Below the pieces are notes generated by a model. It was not told the DNA's origin and did no database searches. It was given only the letters and a program-made list of their open reading frames with translations. A stretch of 64,000 bases of DNA, from positions 1 to 64,000 of the forward strand of contig NZ_NSLB01000005.1 in NCBI RefSeq assembly GCF_002304225.1, read 5' to 3'. The translations under genes were made by a program, and so were the position numbers. Of the stretch, positions 52,463 through 60,586 are shown piece after piece (the stretch's first letter is position 1; each line of letters opens with the position of its first letter). The stretch is from Pseudomonas sp. HAR-UPW-AIA-41. GTDB lineage: Bacteria > Pseudomonadota > Gammaproteobacteria > Pseudomonadales > Pseudomonadaceae.

Positions 52463-54862
52463 TCAGTGGGCTGTACTGGGTGTACGTCCGGTGAAGCGTT
52501 GCAGGGCGCGGTAGATGGCGCCGAGCGCGCGATCCACCAAGGGGGCGTTACGTTCGCGCGGCAGCAGGCGAGCTTTGCCTTGCTCCATCTCTTCTGCCAA
52601 TTGGCTGATGGGTTTAACCGCCACACGCTGCCCTGCATGGTCCACGAACATGTAGTTGCGTGTGGTCGGGCTGAACCAGGAAAGCTTCAGGGTTTGCGTC
52701 GTATCACCGTTGACGAACTCGAACCAGGTGCCGAACTCCAGCGATTCCAGTTCCTTAATGAAGCTTTGTGCGCGAGCTGAAAGTGCGCCTTTCGGGCGTG
52801 GTGTCTTGGCCAGTTCGGCATCTTCGCCGAGCATGGCGCCGAGAGCGCTTTCCTGTAGTTGCGGCTTGAGCTTGGCGGCCAATTGCGGCTGTTTGGCTTG
52901 CACTGCGTGCTGGCAGGCGACGATGTCCTGCAGCAGGCGGCGTATACCGTCTTCGTGGTAACCACCAAGTAACTCCAAACCCTTGCGCAACTCTTCGAGC
53001 AGTCCGATACGCAACTGACCCAGCTGTGCACGGCCGCCTTCGTCCAGCGGCGTACCGCTCCAGGCTAATTGTTCTGCAGCCTCGCAGGCTTTTTGCCACT
53101 CGCCATTGCGTTCTCCTCCTCGCAGAAGGATGAATACCAAGACGTCGGTCCAGGTCAGTTCGAGGAAGTTTTTAAGCAGAGGGGGCAGCTCGCGGTCATT
53201 CAGGCATTTTTCAATGGCTTCCACGGCCTGCTGGCGTGCTCCTAGCAGCTTATCGCGCCCCTTAGCTGCTTCTACGGCGCGCCGCTCGCGCAGTTCGACC
53301 TTGTGTTTAAGTGTCGCTACATATTCATTGAACTCTTCGAGCAGGCTATCGAACAGTTGCAAATCGCCGTTGAAACTATGGATCACTCGTTCGACGACCC
53401 AGTGCATCTTTGCCAGCAGTCCGCGGTCATCGCCTTCGCCGCCGTACAGCACGCCTGCTTGAGCCATGCTGTTGAGCAGCTGACGTGCAGGGTGGTGATG
53501 TTGGGTAAACAGTGCTTTATCGTGCAGGGCGACTTTCAGGTAGGGTGTGTGCAAGTGCGAGAGCGCGGTCTTGCAGTTGTCTGGCAGGTTGTCGTCATCA
53601 AGGATGAAATCGAAGAGCATGCCGACGAGGTCGATAACGTCGGCTTCTTCGTCGGCCAGTTTTTGCTGGCCTGGTAGCTGGCTGATTGCTTCAAGCTGTT
53701 CGTGCAGCTCGGCTTTCAGACCTTCTACGGCTTGGGGTTGCTGCAGGCGGCTCTGCAAATCCTGGCCTGAGTTTTGTTGCAGTCGATTAAGCGCGCTGAG
53801 TAGCTCGCTTGCGCTATAGGTGCTGTGTGCTCCCTGAGGCGCATAGCTGGCAATACTGCGCGAGCCGCCAAACAATGGGGCGTGTGGTGCCTGTTGGCGA
53901 TGTTCGGCTATCAGCGAGCTGAGGTCGGAAAACAGCTGCGATGGGCTCTGTTCACCTGCTTGAGCGCTATTCTCGCCCGGTGGGTTATAGCCAGGGGAAG
54001 TGCTAGTACTCGGCACAGCATTATTGCTACCCAAGGGGTTGAAGCCGCTGTAGCTCGTCGGTGTTGTCGATGTAGTGCTGGGCTGCGTGGGTGAGCTATT
54101 GCCAGTTGGCTCTGTTCCAGTTTGATGTTCGGCAGTTGCGGTAACAGGTGAATTGCTGCGGCCAGGTGCTTGGGTTGGGCGGTACTTCAGATTGGGTAGC
54201 AGGCCAGCCTCGATCAATTTCTGGTTGAGCTCGGCAAACAGGCTGTCCAGGCTGCTCATCAGGTACTGATCAAACAGTTGGTACAGGGTCAGGCGAATGC
54301 TCAGCGGGAAAGGCGAGTTTTTCAGCGATTCACGGAAGGCTTGGGCGATCAGGCGTGGACCGAAGGGATTGTCTTCTTCGCGAGGTTTGAGACCGTTGTT
54401 GAGCAGTGCCAGGCGTTGCTCCAGGCCGAACAGGGGTTGTGCGCAGCGCGCATTGACCCGGCTGGTCATGTTCGTGACCTGCAGGCTTTCCTCGTAGTCA
54501 TCGTTTTGCACCAGACTCAGGTCGTCCAGGGCGACCTGTTCGTTCTCGACTGTCTGGCACTTACCTTCGGCAAATGCACTGAGTTTCTGGCCCAGCCATT
54601 GGTGATAGGCGCGCTCAAGGTGTACGCGCTGCTTGCGGATTTCGCGCATGCTATCGAAATACAGCGTCTGCTCACTGTTGCTGCTGGCTTTGTCGGCGCA
54701 GTCGAAGAGCGCGTCGTCTACGCCAGCAAAAACCAGATCCAGTTGTTTGGCGAGATGATTCAGCAGCAACTGGCGGCAGCTTTGAAGCAGTTCACCAAAG
54801 CGCGGTTGTGCAATTCGGCTGCTAAGCGATACGACGTTTGGCTTGCTGTCCTGTTCATTCAT
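52463..54862 (-). CDS. DUF1631-family protein
   Basis: A 799-residue cytoplasmic protein of the DUF1631 family, seen in Pseudomonas and relatives. The start is the ATG at 54862 (MNEQDSKPNVVSLSSRIAQP); a reading from 55018 adds 52 residues with no support. It has an N-terminal helical region, a low-complexity Ser/Thr/Asn/Gly/Pro linker (about 290-345), and a C-terminal domain ending in a PilZ-like beta segment (WFEFVNGDTTQTLKLSWFSP followed by FVDHAGQRVAVK). That C-terminus resembles c-di-GMP or cyclic-nucleotide receptor folds, but the role is unknown. The next gene on the strand is a PilZ protein. Confidence 0.8.
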   Translation of the reverse strand: MNEQDSKPNVVSLSSRIAQPRFGELLQSCRQLLLNHLAKQLDLVFAGVDDALFDCADKASSNSEQTLYFDSMREIRKQRVHLERAYHQWLGQKLSAFAEGKCQTVENEQVALDDLSLVQNDDYEESLQVTNMTSRVNARCAQPLFGLEQRLALLNNGLKPREEDNPFGPRLIAQAFRESLKNSPFPLSIRLTLYQLFDQYLMSSLDSLFAELNQKLIEAGLLPNLKYRPTQAPGRSNSPVTATAEHQTGTEPTGNSSPTQPSTTSTTPTSYSGFNPLGSNNAVPSTSTSPGYNPPGENSAQAGEQSPSQLFSDLSSLIAEHRQQAPHAPLFGGSRSIASYAPQGAHSTYSASELLSALNRLQQNSGQDLQSRLQQPQAVEGLKAELHEQLEAISQLPGQQKLADEEADVIDLVGMLFDFILDDDNLPDNCKTALSHLHTPYLKVALHDKALFTQHHHPARQLLNSMAQAGVLYGGEGDDRGLLAKMHWVVERVIHSFNGDLQLFDSLLEEFNEYVATLKHKVELRERRAVEAAKGRDKLLGARQQAVEAIEKCLNDRELPPLLKNFLELTWTDVLVFILLRGGERNGEWQKACEAAEQLAWSGTPLDEGGRAQLGQLRIGLLEELRKGLELLGGYHEDGIRRLLQDIVACQHAVQAKQPQLAAKLKPQLQESALGAMLGEDAELAKTPRPKGALSARAQSFIKELESLEFGTWFEFVNGDTTQTLKLSWFSPTTRNYMFVDHAGQRVAVKPISQLAEEMEQGKARLLPRERNAPLVDRALGAIYRALQRFTGRTPSTAH

Positions 54863-55047
54863 GAGGCTTTCCTGCGGAGCAGGCCATTGAGGCGGTAAGG
54901 GCACATATCGATCAGGGCAGAGAAAGTGACGTCTGGTGTTTAGAGTGTGTGCTGAGTGCACATCTGTGCTTGTGATCACATCTGGCCTAGATATAGCAGC
55001 TCGCGCAGTGGCCTGCAAAGAATAAGAGCGAGTTGTAAATCAAGGGG

Positions 55048-55083
55048 TTGACAGCGTTGCGTGGAAACGTAAAATGGCGCGCC
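55048..55083 (+). promoter_or_regulatory. tRNA operon promoter with GC-rich discriminator
   Basis: TTGACA (55048-55053), a 16-base spacer, TAAAAT (55070-55075), then GGCGCGCC. The near-consensus boxes and the GC-rich discriminator are typical of stable-RNA promoters under stringent (ppGpp/DksA) control. The 276-base interval from 54863 to 55138 holds nothing else. Confidence 0.8.
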
Positions 55084-55138
55084 TCAGATGCGGGAACGGA
55101 TTAAACCGGTACGGCAGCTGAGATTGGAAGGCCGAAGT

Positions 55139-55214
55139 TCCGCGATAGCTCAGTCGGTAGAGCAAATGACTGTTAATCATTGGGTCCCTGGTTCGAGTCC
55201 AGGTCGCGGAGCCA
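55139..55214 (+). tRNA. tRNA-Asn (GTT)
   Basis: 76 bases. Acceptor arms TCCGCGA / TCGCGGA, D-arm GCTCAGTCGGTAGAGC, anticodon loop CTGTTAA with GTT, T-arm GGTTCGAGTCC, encoded CCA. It is first of three tRNAs. Confidence 0.97.
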
Positions 55215-55223
55215 ACTTCCAGC

Positions 55224-55300
55224 CGGGGTATAGCGCAGTCCGGTAGCGCGCCTGCTTTGGGAGCAGGATGTCAGGAGTTCGAATCCCCTTACCCCGACCA
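55224..55300 (+). tRNA. tRNA-Pro (TGG)
   Basis: 77 bases. Acceptor CGGGGTA / TACCCCG, D-arm GCGCAGTCCGGTAGCGC, anticodon loop TTTGGGA with TGG, T-arm AGTTCGAATCC, encoded CCA. Nine bases separate it from tRNA-Asn. Confidence 0.97.
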
Positions 55301-55305
55301 TTTTT

Positions 55306-55381
55306 GGGTCGTTAGCTCAGTCGGTAGAGCAGTTGGCTTTTAACCAATTGGTCGTAGGTTCGAATCCTACACGACCCACCA
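55306..55381 (+). tRNA. tRNA-Lys (TTT)
   Basis: 76 bases. Acceptor GGGTCGT / ACGACCC, D-arm GCTCAGTCGGTAGAGC, anticodon loop CTTTTAA with TTT, T-arm GGTTCGAATCC, encoded CCA. A terminator follows, closing the Asn-Pro-Lys transcript. Confidence 0.97.
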
Positions 55382-55392
55382 TATAGAAGTAC

Positions 55393-55419
55393 AAAAAGCC
55401 CGCCTTGTGCGGGCTTTTT
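55393..55419 (+). terminator. Terminator of the tRNA operon
   Basis: AAAAAGCCCGC, CTTGT, GCGGGCTTTTT: a perfect 11-base stem with a T-run, 12 bases after the last tRNA. Confidence 0.94.
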
Positions 55420-55472
55420 GTTGTGCGCGAAAAGTCTATGCGCCTTGTGCGGCTGTTGAGCGTGTCTGGTGT

Positions 55473-55643
55473 TCAGGCGAGCTGGCTAAGCAGTCGGCTG
55501 AGCATGCCCAGAGCAATCACCGTTATCAGCACGACGGTCAGCAGTCGCCAGGGGCGGAAGGGTTGGCGCTCGACTTGATGTTGGGGGGCGCTGAGGTAGA
55601 GGTCTACCTTGGCCTGGTCTTCGGGGCTGAGTTGGCTGGGCAT
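55473..55643 (-). CDS. DUF3094-family small membrane protein
   Basis: A 56-residue protein. The N-terminal half QLSPEDQAKVDLYLSAPQHQ and the ERQPFRPWRLL junction, followed by one membrane helix (VVLITVIALGMLSRLL), are the DUF3094 pattern common in Pseudomonas. The ATG at 55643 with GAGGA upstream is preferred; a TTG at 55694 overlapping the MOSC stop gives 73 residues. It is the last gene of a DUF1780-MOSC-DUF3094 run. Function unknown. Confidence 0.8.
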   Translation of the reverse strand: MPSQLSPEDQAKVDLYLSAPQHQVERQPFRPWRLLTVVLITVIALGMLSRLLSQLA

Positions 55644-55686
55644 GCGGTCCTCGCTGTAGTGGTTGCGCTCAGGTGGTGCAGAGGCT

Positions 55687-56163
55687 TCAGTCAATAATAG
55701 ACAGCTGATCCTGCAGGCGAATGATGCCGCTCTGTAACACGCGGGCGGTGATGCCCCCGTGGCCGCGTACGGCCTGGAATGTGCCGCTGCCGAGTCGTGC
55801 CTCCAGGCGGGCGCAGGGCTGACACCAGCCGGTGGTTTCCAGAATGGCCTGACCCAGGCGAAAGCGCCGGTTTTTCAGGCTGAACAGGTTGATACCGCTG
55901 ACGGCGATATTGCGGCGCAAGTCCGTGGCGGTGACCGGTTTGCCCAGCAGGGCGCTGATGACGTGCAGGTGTTCCCACTGGATCAGGGTTACCTGGCGGC
56001 TGTTGTTGGCGCCGGGGCGGCTGTGATCGCCGGTCAGGCCGGCGTCGCGGCGCGCTTCCACGGCATCGATTTCCAGCATTGGCGCTTCGCGCGCCGGGCG
56101 CACGCCGATCCAGCGCACGGTGCCGATCTGCGGTACGTTGGCGATCAGCTCCTGCAGGTTCAC
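55687..56163 (-). CDS. MOSC-domain protein
   Basis: A 158-residue single MOSC domain, the molybdenum cofactor sulfurase C-terminal fold that carries sulfur. Seen are IGVRPAREAPMLEIDAVEA, LTGDHSRPG, QVTLIQWEHLHVISALLG, DLRRNIAVSGINLFSLKNR and TGWCQPCARLEARLG, where CQPC is the likely sulfur-carrying or metal cysteine site. It probably serves a molybdoenzyme or sulfur transfer; the partner is unknown. The start overlaps the DUF1780 stop by 4 bases. Confidence 0.88.
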   Translation of the reverse strand: MNLQELIANVPQIGTVRWIGVRPAREAPMLEIDAVEARRDAGLTGDHSRPGANNSRQVTLIQWEHLHVISALLGKPVTATDLRRNIAVSGINLFSLKNRRFRLGQAILETTGWCQPCARLEARLGSGTFQAVRGHGGITARVLQSGIIRLQDQLSIID

Positions 56164-56786
56164 AGGCCGATACCCAGGTCGAACAGGACGGTGCGACCGC
56201 GGTTGTGGCGCAGAAACTCCGGGGCATTGTCGTGAGTGAACAGCACGCGCACGAAGTTGGGGCCTACCAGCGAGAGTGAGCGCCAGCCTTGGCGCTGGTA
56301 TTCCGAGGGCGGTGGAAACGGGCTGTTGAAGTCCAGAGCCGCCTGCTTGAGGTTGCAGAATGCGAGCAAGTCGAGCTCGCCAACTTGGAGGTCGCGCTCC
56401 TGATAGTTGTGCGCCTTCTTGCGCAGGGTAGGCCCCAGGCGGGCCTGCAGGTCCCCGGCGCTCAGCCAGCGCGGGCGGCGTTGGCGGCGCACCAGTTGGC
56501 TCAGTGAGAAGGCCGAGCGGCGGCGCTCCACTTCATCCCGCCACTCCTCATTGAGCCGCCGTCCTTCGTCGAGAACGAAGAACACTTCGAAGTTGGCTTC
56601 GCGAAATTGCACATCCGGTGGCTCCATGCCGCTGCCGAACTCGTCCAAGCGATGACTGATGTTGAAGGCCTGCAGCAAACGCTGGCAGACCCAGCGCTCG
56701 CGCTCCCATTTGCGGGCGTTGGACAGGAACTCATTGGCCTGTTCGGCCTGGCGCGTCAGCAGGCGCAGGTAATCGCTCTCGTGCAT
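56160..56786 (-). CDS. DUF1780-family putative endonuclease-fold protein
   Basis: A 208-residue protein matching the Pseudomonas DUF1780 family (PA4535 in PAO1 as I recall, with a solved but unassigned structure). Features: ESDYLRLLTRQAEQANEFLS at the start, RKWERERWVCQRLLQAFNI, FREANFEVFFVLDEGRR and a charged LGPTLRKKAHNYQERDLQVG region, the type of segment compared to nuclease folds. Start at 56786 (MHESDYL) fits family N-termini; 56795 is possible. Coupled to the MOSC gene. Function unproven. Confidence 0.82.
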   Translation of the reverse strand: MHESDYLRLLTRQAEQANEFLSNARKWERERWVCQRLLQAFNISHRLDEFGSGMEPPDVQFREANFEVFFVLDEGRRLNEEWRDEVERRRSAFSLSQLVRRQRRPRWLSAGDLQARLGPTLRKKAHNYQERDLQVGELDLLAFCNLKQAALDFNSPFPPPSEYQRQGWRSLSLVGPNFVRVLFTHDNAPEFLRHNRGRTVLFDLGIGL

Positions 56787-56901
56787 GAGGCTCATGATAG
56801 GCAGATGCAGGAGTAGCGTACAGCCTGCTCTGGCTGCGCCGAGGTGTCTCACGTCCGGTTGCGAATGACGGTGTAAACTGCGCCCATTAGTGAGGTGTCT
56901 G

Positions 56902-57321
56902 ATGATCCGCTCTGCTACTGCCGACGACCATGCTCCGCTGTATGCCTTGTGGCAGCGCAGTGACGGTATCTGTGTGCGCGACGAGGATGCTTACTTACCG
57001 TTCTGTCGCTATCTGCAGCGTAATCCGCAGCTCAGCCTAGTGCTTGAGCTGGATGGGCAGGTGGTCGGTTCGCTGCTGGTTGGGCACGATGGCCGGCGTG
57101 GTTATCTGCAGCATCTGGTGGTCGATCAGCCCTGGCGTGGCCGCGGCTATGCGCGGGCTTTGCTGGATGAGGCGAGAAAGCGTCTGGCGATGCAGGGAAT
57201 CGAGAAGTCGCACGTGTTTGTATTACGCGCGGCGCCTGAGGCTCAGTCCTTCTGGTCAGCACGGGTGGACTGGCTGCTAAGAGAGGATATTGATGTGTTT
57301 TCAACAAGGGAGAATAGCTGA
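56902..57321 (+). CDS. GNAT-family N-acetyltransferase
   Basis: A 139-residue single GNAT domain. The acetyl-CoA loop is clear in [20 protein letters not shown] (V...R/QxxGxA type), preceded by [17 protein letters not shown] and followed by [17 protein letters not shown]. It acetylates an amine or protein N-terminus; the substrate is unknown. GAGGTG precedes the ATG at 56902. Its stop overlaps the next start (TGATG). Divergent from the DUF1780 gene. Confidence 0.88.
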   Translation: MIRSATADDHAPLYALWQRSDGICVRDEDAYLPFCRYLQRNPQLSLVLELDGQVVGSLLVGHDGRRGYLQHLVVDQPWRGRGYARALLDEARKRLAMQGIEKSHVFVLRAAPEAQSFWSARVDWLLREDIDVFSTRENS

Positions 57322-57785
57322 TGCGTAGTGTGATTGCGGTGTTTCTGTTGCTGCTGTGTGGCAGTGTCATGGCGCTGGAGAAGGGCGAGCGCCTGTTGCC
57401 GTGGACACTGCTGGATCAGTTCGACAAGGCCTATACCCTCGATCAGCAGGCGCGCATTCTGCTGGTGGCGCGCAATATGACCGGTGCCAAGCTGCTCAAT
57501 GCCGCGCTGGAAGGAAAGCCGAAAGGGTTTCTTGAGGCTCGCCAGGCGGTGTTTGTGGCGGATGTGAGTCGCATGCCGGCGGTGATCTCGACTTTGTTTG
57601 CCGTGCCGGCTATGCGTGACTACCAGTACAGGGTGCTACTGGACAGTCAGTCCCGCGTGGCTTCGCGTTATCCGGCGGCAGAGGATCAGGTGCTGTGGCT
57701 GGATCTGGATCGCGGTGTGCTGCGCGATAGCCGCACCTTTTCGGATGCCCAGGCGCTGCGTCAGGCGCTGGAGCAAGCGCAGTAA
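57321..57785 (+). CDS. Exported thioredoxin-fold-like protein of unknown function
   Basis: A 154-residue protein with a signal peptide (SVIAVFLLLLCGSVMA). The mature sequence (EKGERLLPWTLLDQFDKAYT, ARILLVARNMTGAKLLNAAL, YQYRVLLDSQSRVASRYPA) has the alpha/beta order of a thioredoxin-like fold but lacks a CxxC, so redox work is unlikely. It is coupled to the GNAT gene before it and starts the chain to the membrane gene after it (ends 1 base into it). Role unknown. Confidence 0.75.
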   Translation: MRSVIAVFLLLLCGSVMALEKGERLLPWTLLDQFDKAYTLDQQARILLVARNMTGAKLLNAALEGKPKGFLEARQAVFVADVSRMPAVISTLFAVPAMRDYQYRVLLDSQSRVASRYPAAEDQVLWLDLDRGVLRDSRTFSDAQALRQALEQAQ

Positions 57786-58474
57786 TGATCAGTGCAGGGC
57801 TGCTAAAACCTGAGGTTCTGCAGTTCGGTTGGCTGGTGTATGGGCCGGCATTGCTGTGGGCTATCTGGCGTGCGCCCTGGCTGGAGTTGTTCAGTGATTT
57901 TCGCCGGCAGCATCTGCTGTTCGGTACGGTGCTTTGCCTGTTTCTGTTGTGGTTGGTGCGGCGGGATTTTGAGTCGGGGCTGGCCTTCCATTTCATCGGG
58001 ATGACGGCCGTTACGCTGCTGCTCGACTGGCCGCTGGCGATTCTTGCCGGCGCGCTTGCGCAGCTGGGTTTGCTGGCGTTGGGGCGTCAGGAGTTCGCGG
58101 CTCTTGGGGTCAATGCGTTGCTATTGATCCTGCTGCCGGTGTGGATCGCCGAGGGCTGTGCGCTTCTGGTCGAGCGCTTCCAGCCAAAGAATCTGTTTGT
58201 TTACATCTTCTGCGCCGGTTTCTTTCCGGCCGCGCTGACGGCGGCGGTATGCGTGCTCCTGGGATTGGGCATGCTGTGGTGGAGCGCGATCTACGTCATG
58301 CCGCCCTGGCTGGACGATATGGCTGCCTACCTCTGGCTGGTGATGTTTCCCGAGGCGTTCATCAATGGCACGGCCATTACGGGGCTCGTGGTGTTCTGTC
58401 CTGAATGGCTGGAAACCTTCAACCGTACCCGCTATCTGCAGGCCCCCTGGAAAGACGATGAGTCGCCCCGCTGA
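57785..58474 (+). CDS. Membrane protein resembling CbiM/ECF-type permease (COG3235)
   Basis: A 229-residue integral membrane protein with about six to seven helices. Conserved segments (SGLAFHFIGMTAVTLLLDWP, FPEAFINGTAITGLVVFCPE) match a CbiM-related energy-coupling-factor permease-like family, which takes up metals or vitamins. No ECF ATPase is adjacent, so the transport role is a guess. Start overlaps the previous stop. Confidence 0.8.
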   Translation: MISAGLLKPEVLQFGWLVYGPALLWAIWRAPWLELFSDFRRQHLLFGTVLCLFLLWLVRRDFESGLAFHFIGMTAVTLLLDWPLAILAGALAQLGLLALGRQEFAALGVNALLLILLPVWIAEGCALLVERFQPKNLFVYIFCAGFFPAALTAAVCVLLGLGMLWWSAIYVMPPWLDDMAAYLWLVMFPEAFINGTAITGLVVFCPEWLETFNRTRYLQAPWKDDESPR

Positions 58475-58581
58475 TTCAGGGTGATTCATCGGTGTGATGC
58501 GCGAGTCGCGGTTGATCTGTATCAAATGCCAAATGGCCATGGCCCAGCAGTATCAGGCTTTGTTTGCGAAGGGGGAGCGAC

Positions 58582-58797
58582 ATGGGAGCACATGATTGGG
58601 CGCGGGGCGCAATCGACAAGGCGTTGCATGAGGCGCGAGAAGTGGGGCTGGATGAGGCGCTGGTGCTGCGCGCACTACTCAGCGCGCTGGTCGAGCGCAG
58701 CAAGGTCTCTCGGCCGTTGAATGATCTGGCTCAGGAGCTGCAGTTTCTGGCCGAGAATCTGGATGACGGGCGCGACTACATGTTTATGCGGCCCTGA
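58582..58797 (+). CDS. Conserved small helical protein
   Basis: A 71-residue charged, helical cytoplasmic protein (GAHDWARGAIDKALHEAREV, ALVLRALLSALVERSKV). GGGAG before the ATG at 58582 supports the start. I recall a conserved homologue beside yacG in PAO1. No function known. Confidence 0.72.
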   Translation: MGAHDWARGAIDKALHEAREVGLDEALVLRALLSALVERSKVSRPLNDLAQELQFLAENLDDGRDYMFMRP

Positions 58798-58823
58798 GTG
58801 GCGATTGTTTTCTGCGGGACTGA

Positions 58824-59024
58824 TCAGTGCCCGCGCGGTGGCAGTTCGCCGGAGAACAGTTCGTCTTCCAGTGGGTCGCCGGGAATGGCATGACTTTCCG
58901 AAGCCCAGGCGCCCAAGTCGATCAGCTTGCAGCGTTCCGAGCAGAACGGGCGCTGCGTGTTCTGGGGCGTCCATTCGACCGGGGCGCCACAAGTGGGGCA
59001 GCTGACGGTGGGGGTTGTTTTCAT
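58824..59024 (-). CDS. yacG: DNA gyrase inhibitor YacG
   Basis: A 66-residue zinc-binding protein that binds GyrB and blocks DNA binding. The zinc site is [13 protein letters not shown] and [14 protein letters not shown], two Cys pairs (C9/C12 type and C28/C32 type), with the [12 protein letters not shown] tail. Its start overlaps the coaE stop by 4 bases, so the two are translated together. Confidence 0.94.
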   Translation of the reverse strand: MKTTPTVSCPTCGAPVEWTPQNTQRPFCSERCKLIDLGAWASESHAIPGDPLEDELFSGELPPRGH

Positions 59025-59629
59025 GGTTGGCCTCCGGTGAAGCGCAGATACTGTTGGTGCAGGCGCTCTACCTGCTGTTGCAGCCAGTGCAGGTCGCGAT
59101 CATTGACCAGCACGTCGTGGGCGTGCTGAAGACGCTTCTCGCGTGCGGCCTGGACCTGCAGGATGGCTTTGACCTGATCCTCTGGCACCTTGTCTCGCTG
59201 CATGGTGCGGCGAATCTGCTCCTCTTCCGGTGTGTCGATGACCAGCACGCGCTGGGTCATTCGGTACTGGCCGGATTCGATCAGCAGGGGGGAAACGAGA
59301 ATGGCGTAAGGGGAGTTTGCCCGCTGCAGGTGCTGGCGAATTTCGGCGCCGATCAGCGGATGAAGCAGGCTTTCCAGCCAGCGGCGTTCCCCGGTATCAC
59401 TGAAAATCCGCGTGCGCAGCGCGGCGCGATTAAGCTGCCCGTCGTCCTGCAGAACCTCGTTACCAAAGCGATCGACAATGGCTTGCAGTGCTGGGCGACC
59501 GGGTTCCACCACCCAGCGAGCAGCATGATCGGCATCGACGGTGTGTATGCCCAGGGCATCGAAGCAGGCGGCGGCAGCGCTCTTGCCGCTGCCTATGCCG
59601 CCAGTCAGGCCGAGAATCCAGGGAGTCAT
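59021..59629 (-). CDS. coaE: Dephospho-CoA kinase CoaE
   Basis: Last step of coenzyme A synthesis. The 202-residue P-loop kinase shows [16 protein letters not shown] (Walker A), [16 protein letters not shown] (Asp base region) and [14 protein letters not shown], with [17 protein letters not shown] forming the lid. The start at 59629 is used; an ATG three codons upstream (59638) is possible. It sits between pilD and yacG, the usual Pseudomonas position. Confidence 0.95.
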   Translation of the reverse strand: MTPWILGLTGGIGSGKSAAAACFDALGIHTVDADHAARWVVEPGRPALQAIVDRFGNEVLQDDGQLNRAALRTRIFSDTGERRWLESLLHPLIGAEIRQHLQRANSPYAILVSPLLIESGQYRMTQRVLVIDTPEEEQIRRTMQRDKVPEDQVKAILQVQAAREKRLQHAHDVLVNDRDLHWLQQQVERLHQQYLRFTGGQP

Positions 59630-59685
59630 TGCAATCATTCCGGAACAGCGGGCAGTGATTATCCGCGACAGTCAGCGCTGCTGTC

Positions 59686-59707
59686 ATGCCCGGCACGCGC
59701 CGGGCAT
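59686..59707. terminator. Hairpin after pilD
   Basis: ATGCCCGGC, ACGC, GCCGGGCAT: a perfect 9-base stem 3 bases after the pilD stop. No U-tract; may end the pilBCD transcript or stabilise its 3' end. Confidence 0.6.
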
Positions 59708-59710
59708 ATT

Positions 59711-60583
59711 TCAGTTGAAATGGGCGAGCTGCAGATAGGCAGAGGTGATCTGTTCACCCCAGATCAGCGCTATCCAGCCGGCGATGGCGAGGTAGGGGCC
59801 AAACGGAATAGGCGTGCTGCTCTCGGCATTACGTAAGCGCAGCATAATCACGCCCAGCACGGCACCCACCAACGAAGACAGCAGGAGGGTCAGCGGCAGA
59901 ACCTGCCAGCCGCCCCAGGCGCCGAGCATGGCCAGCAGCTTGAAGTCGCCGTAGCCCATACCCTCCTTGCCGGTCAGCAGTTTGAACAGCCAGTACACCG
60001 ACCACAGGCTCAGATAGCCCGCCACTGCCCCCCAAAGAGCGTCGCCGGGCGGCGCAAACAGCCCGTATTGGTTGACGATCAGGCCCAGCCAGAGCAGCGG
60101 CAGAACCAGTACATCCGGCAGCAACTGGTGGTCGGCATCGATCAGGCTCATGGCCAGCAGCCCCCAGCTCAGCAGCAGCATCGTTGCGCACTGCCAGGTT
60201 GGTCCGAATTGCCACGCAATAAATCCCGACAGCAGGCCGCAGGCAAGCTCAACCAATGGATATCGCTTGCTGATCGGTGCCTTGCACGCGGAGCACTTGC
60301 CGCGCAGTGCCAGCCAGCTCACCAGGGGAATGTTCTCCCAGGGACGAATCTCATGCTGGCAGTGCGGGCAGGTGGAGTTGGGAAGTACCAGGTTGAAGGT
60401 AGGTCCAGCTGGTTCTGTCTCCAGCTCCAATATTTCCCGCGCCTGCATGCGCCATTCGCGCTGCATCATTTTGGGCAGGCGGTAGACCAGTACATTGAGG
60501 AAGCTGCCGATCAGCAGGCCCAAGATCAGTACAACTAAAACAAAGGCCGGCAAATTGCCGGCCACAAGATTAATCAAATTCAT
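59711..60583 (-). CDS. pilD: Type IV prepilin peptidase/N-methyltransferase PilD
   Basis: Cleaves and N-methylates pilins and pseudopilins at the inner membrane. The 290 residues match PAO1 PilD length. The cytoplasmic zinc loop holds CPHCQHEIRPWENIP and CSACKAPISKRYP (two CxxC pairs); the peptidase core has SLIDADHQLLPD and GYGDFKLLAMLGAW, giving the two catalytic aspartates (DxH and GxGD). Eight membrane helices. Starts 3 bases after the pilC stop. Confidence 0.96.
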   Translation of the reverse strand: MNLINLVAGNLPAFVLVVLILGLLIGSFLNVLVYRLPKMMQREWRMQAREILELETEPAGPTFNLVLPNSTCPHCQHEIRPWENIPLVSWLALRGKCSACKAPISKRYPLVELACGLLSGFIAWQFGPTWQCATMLLLSWGLLAMSLIDADHQLLPDVLVLPLLWLGLIVNQYGLFAPPGDALWGAVAGYLSLWSVYWLFKLLTGKEGMGYGDFKLLAMLGAWGGWQVLPLTLLLSSLVGAVLGVIMLRLRNAESSTPIPFGPYLAIAGWIALIWGEQITSAYLQLAHFN

Positions 60584-60586
60584 GAT

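Noticed and set aside
53800..54862. Horizontal transfer of the DUF1631 5' region
   Set aside because: The lower G/C third positions and a Ser/Thr/Asn-rich linker explain the composition; flanking genes and synteny look native.
55139..55381. tRNA genes as an integration site
   Set aside because: All three tRNAs are intact, with no duplicated 3' end, integrase or foreign block next to them.
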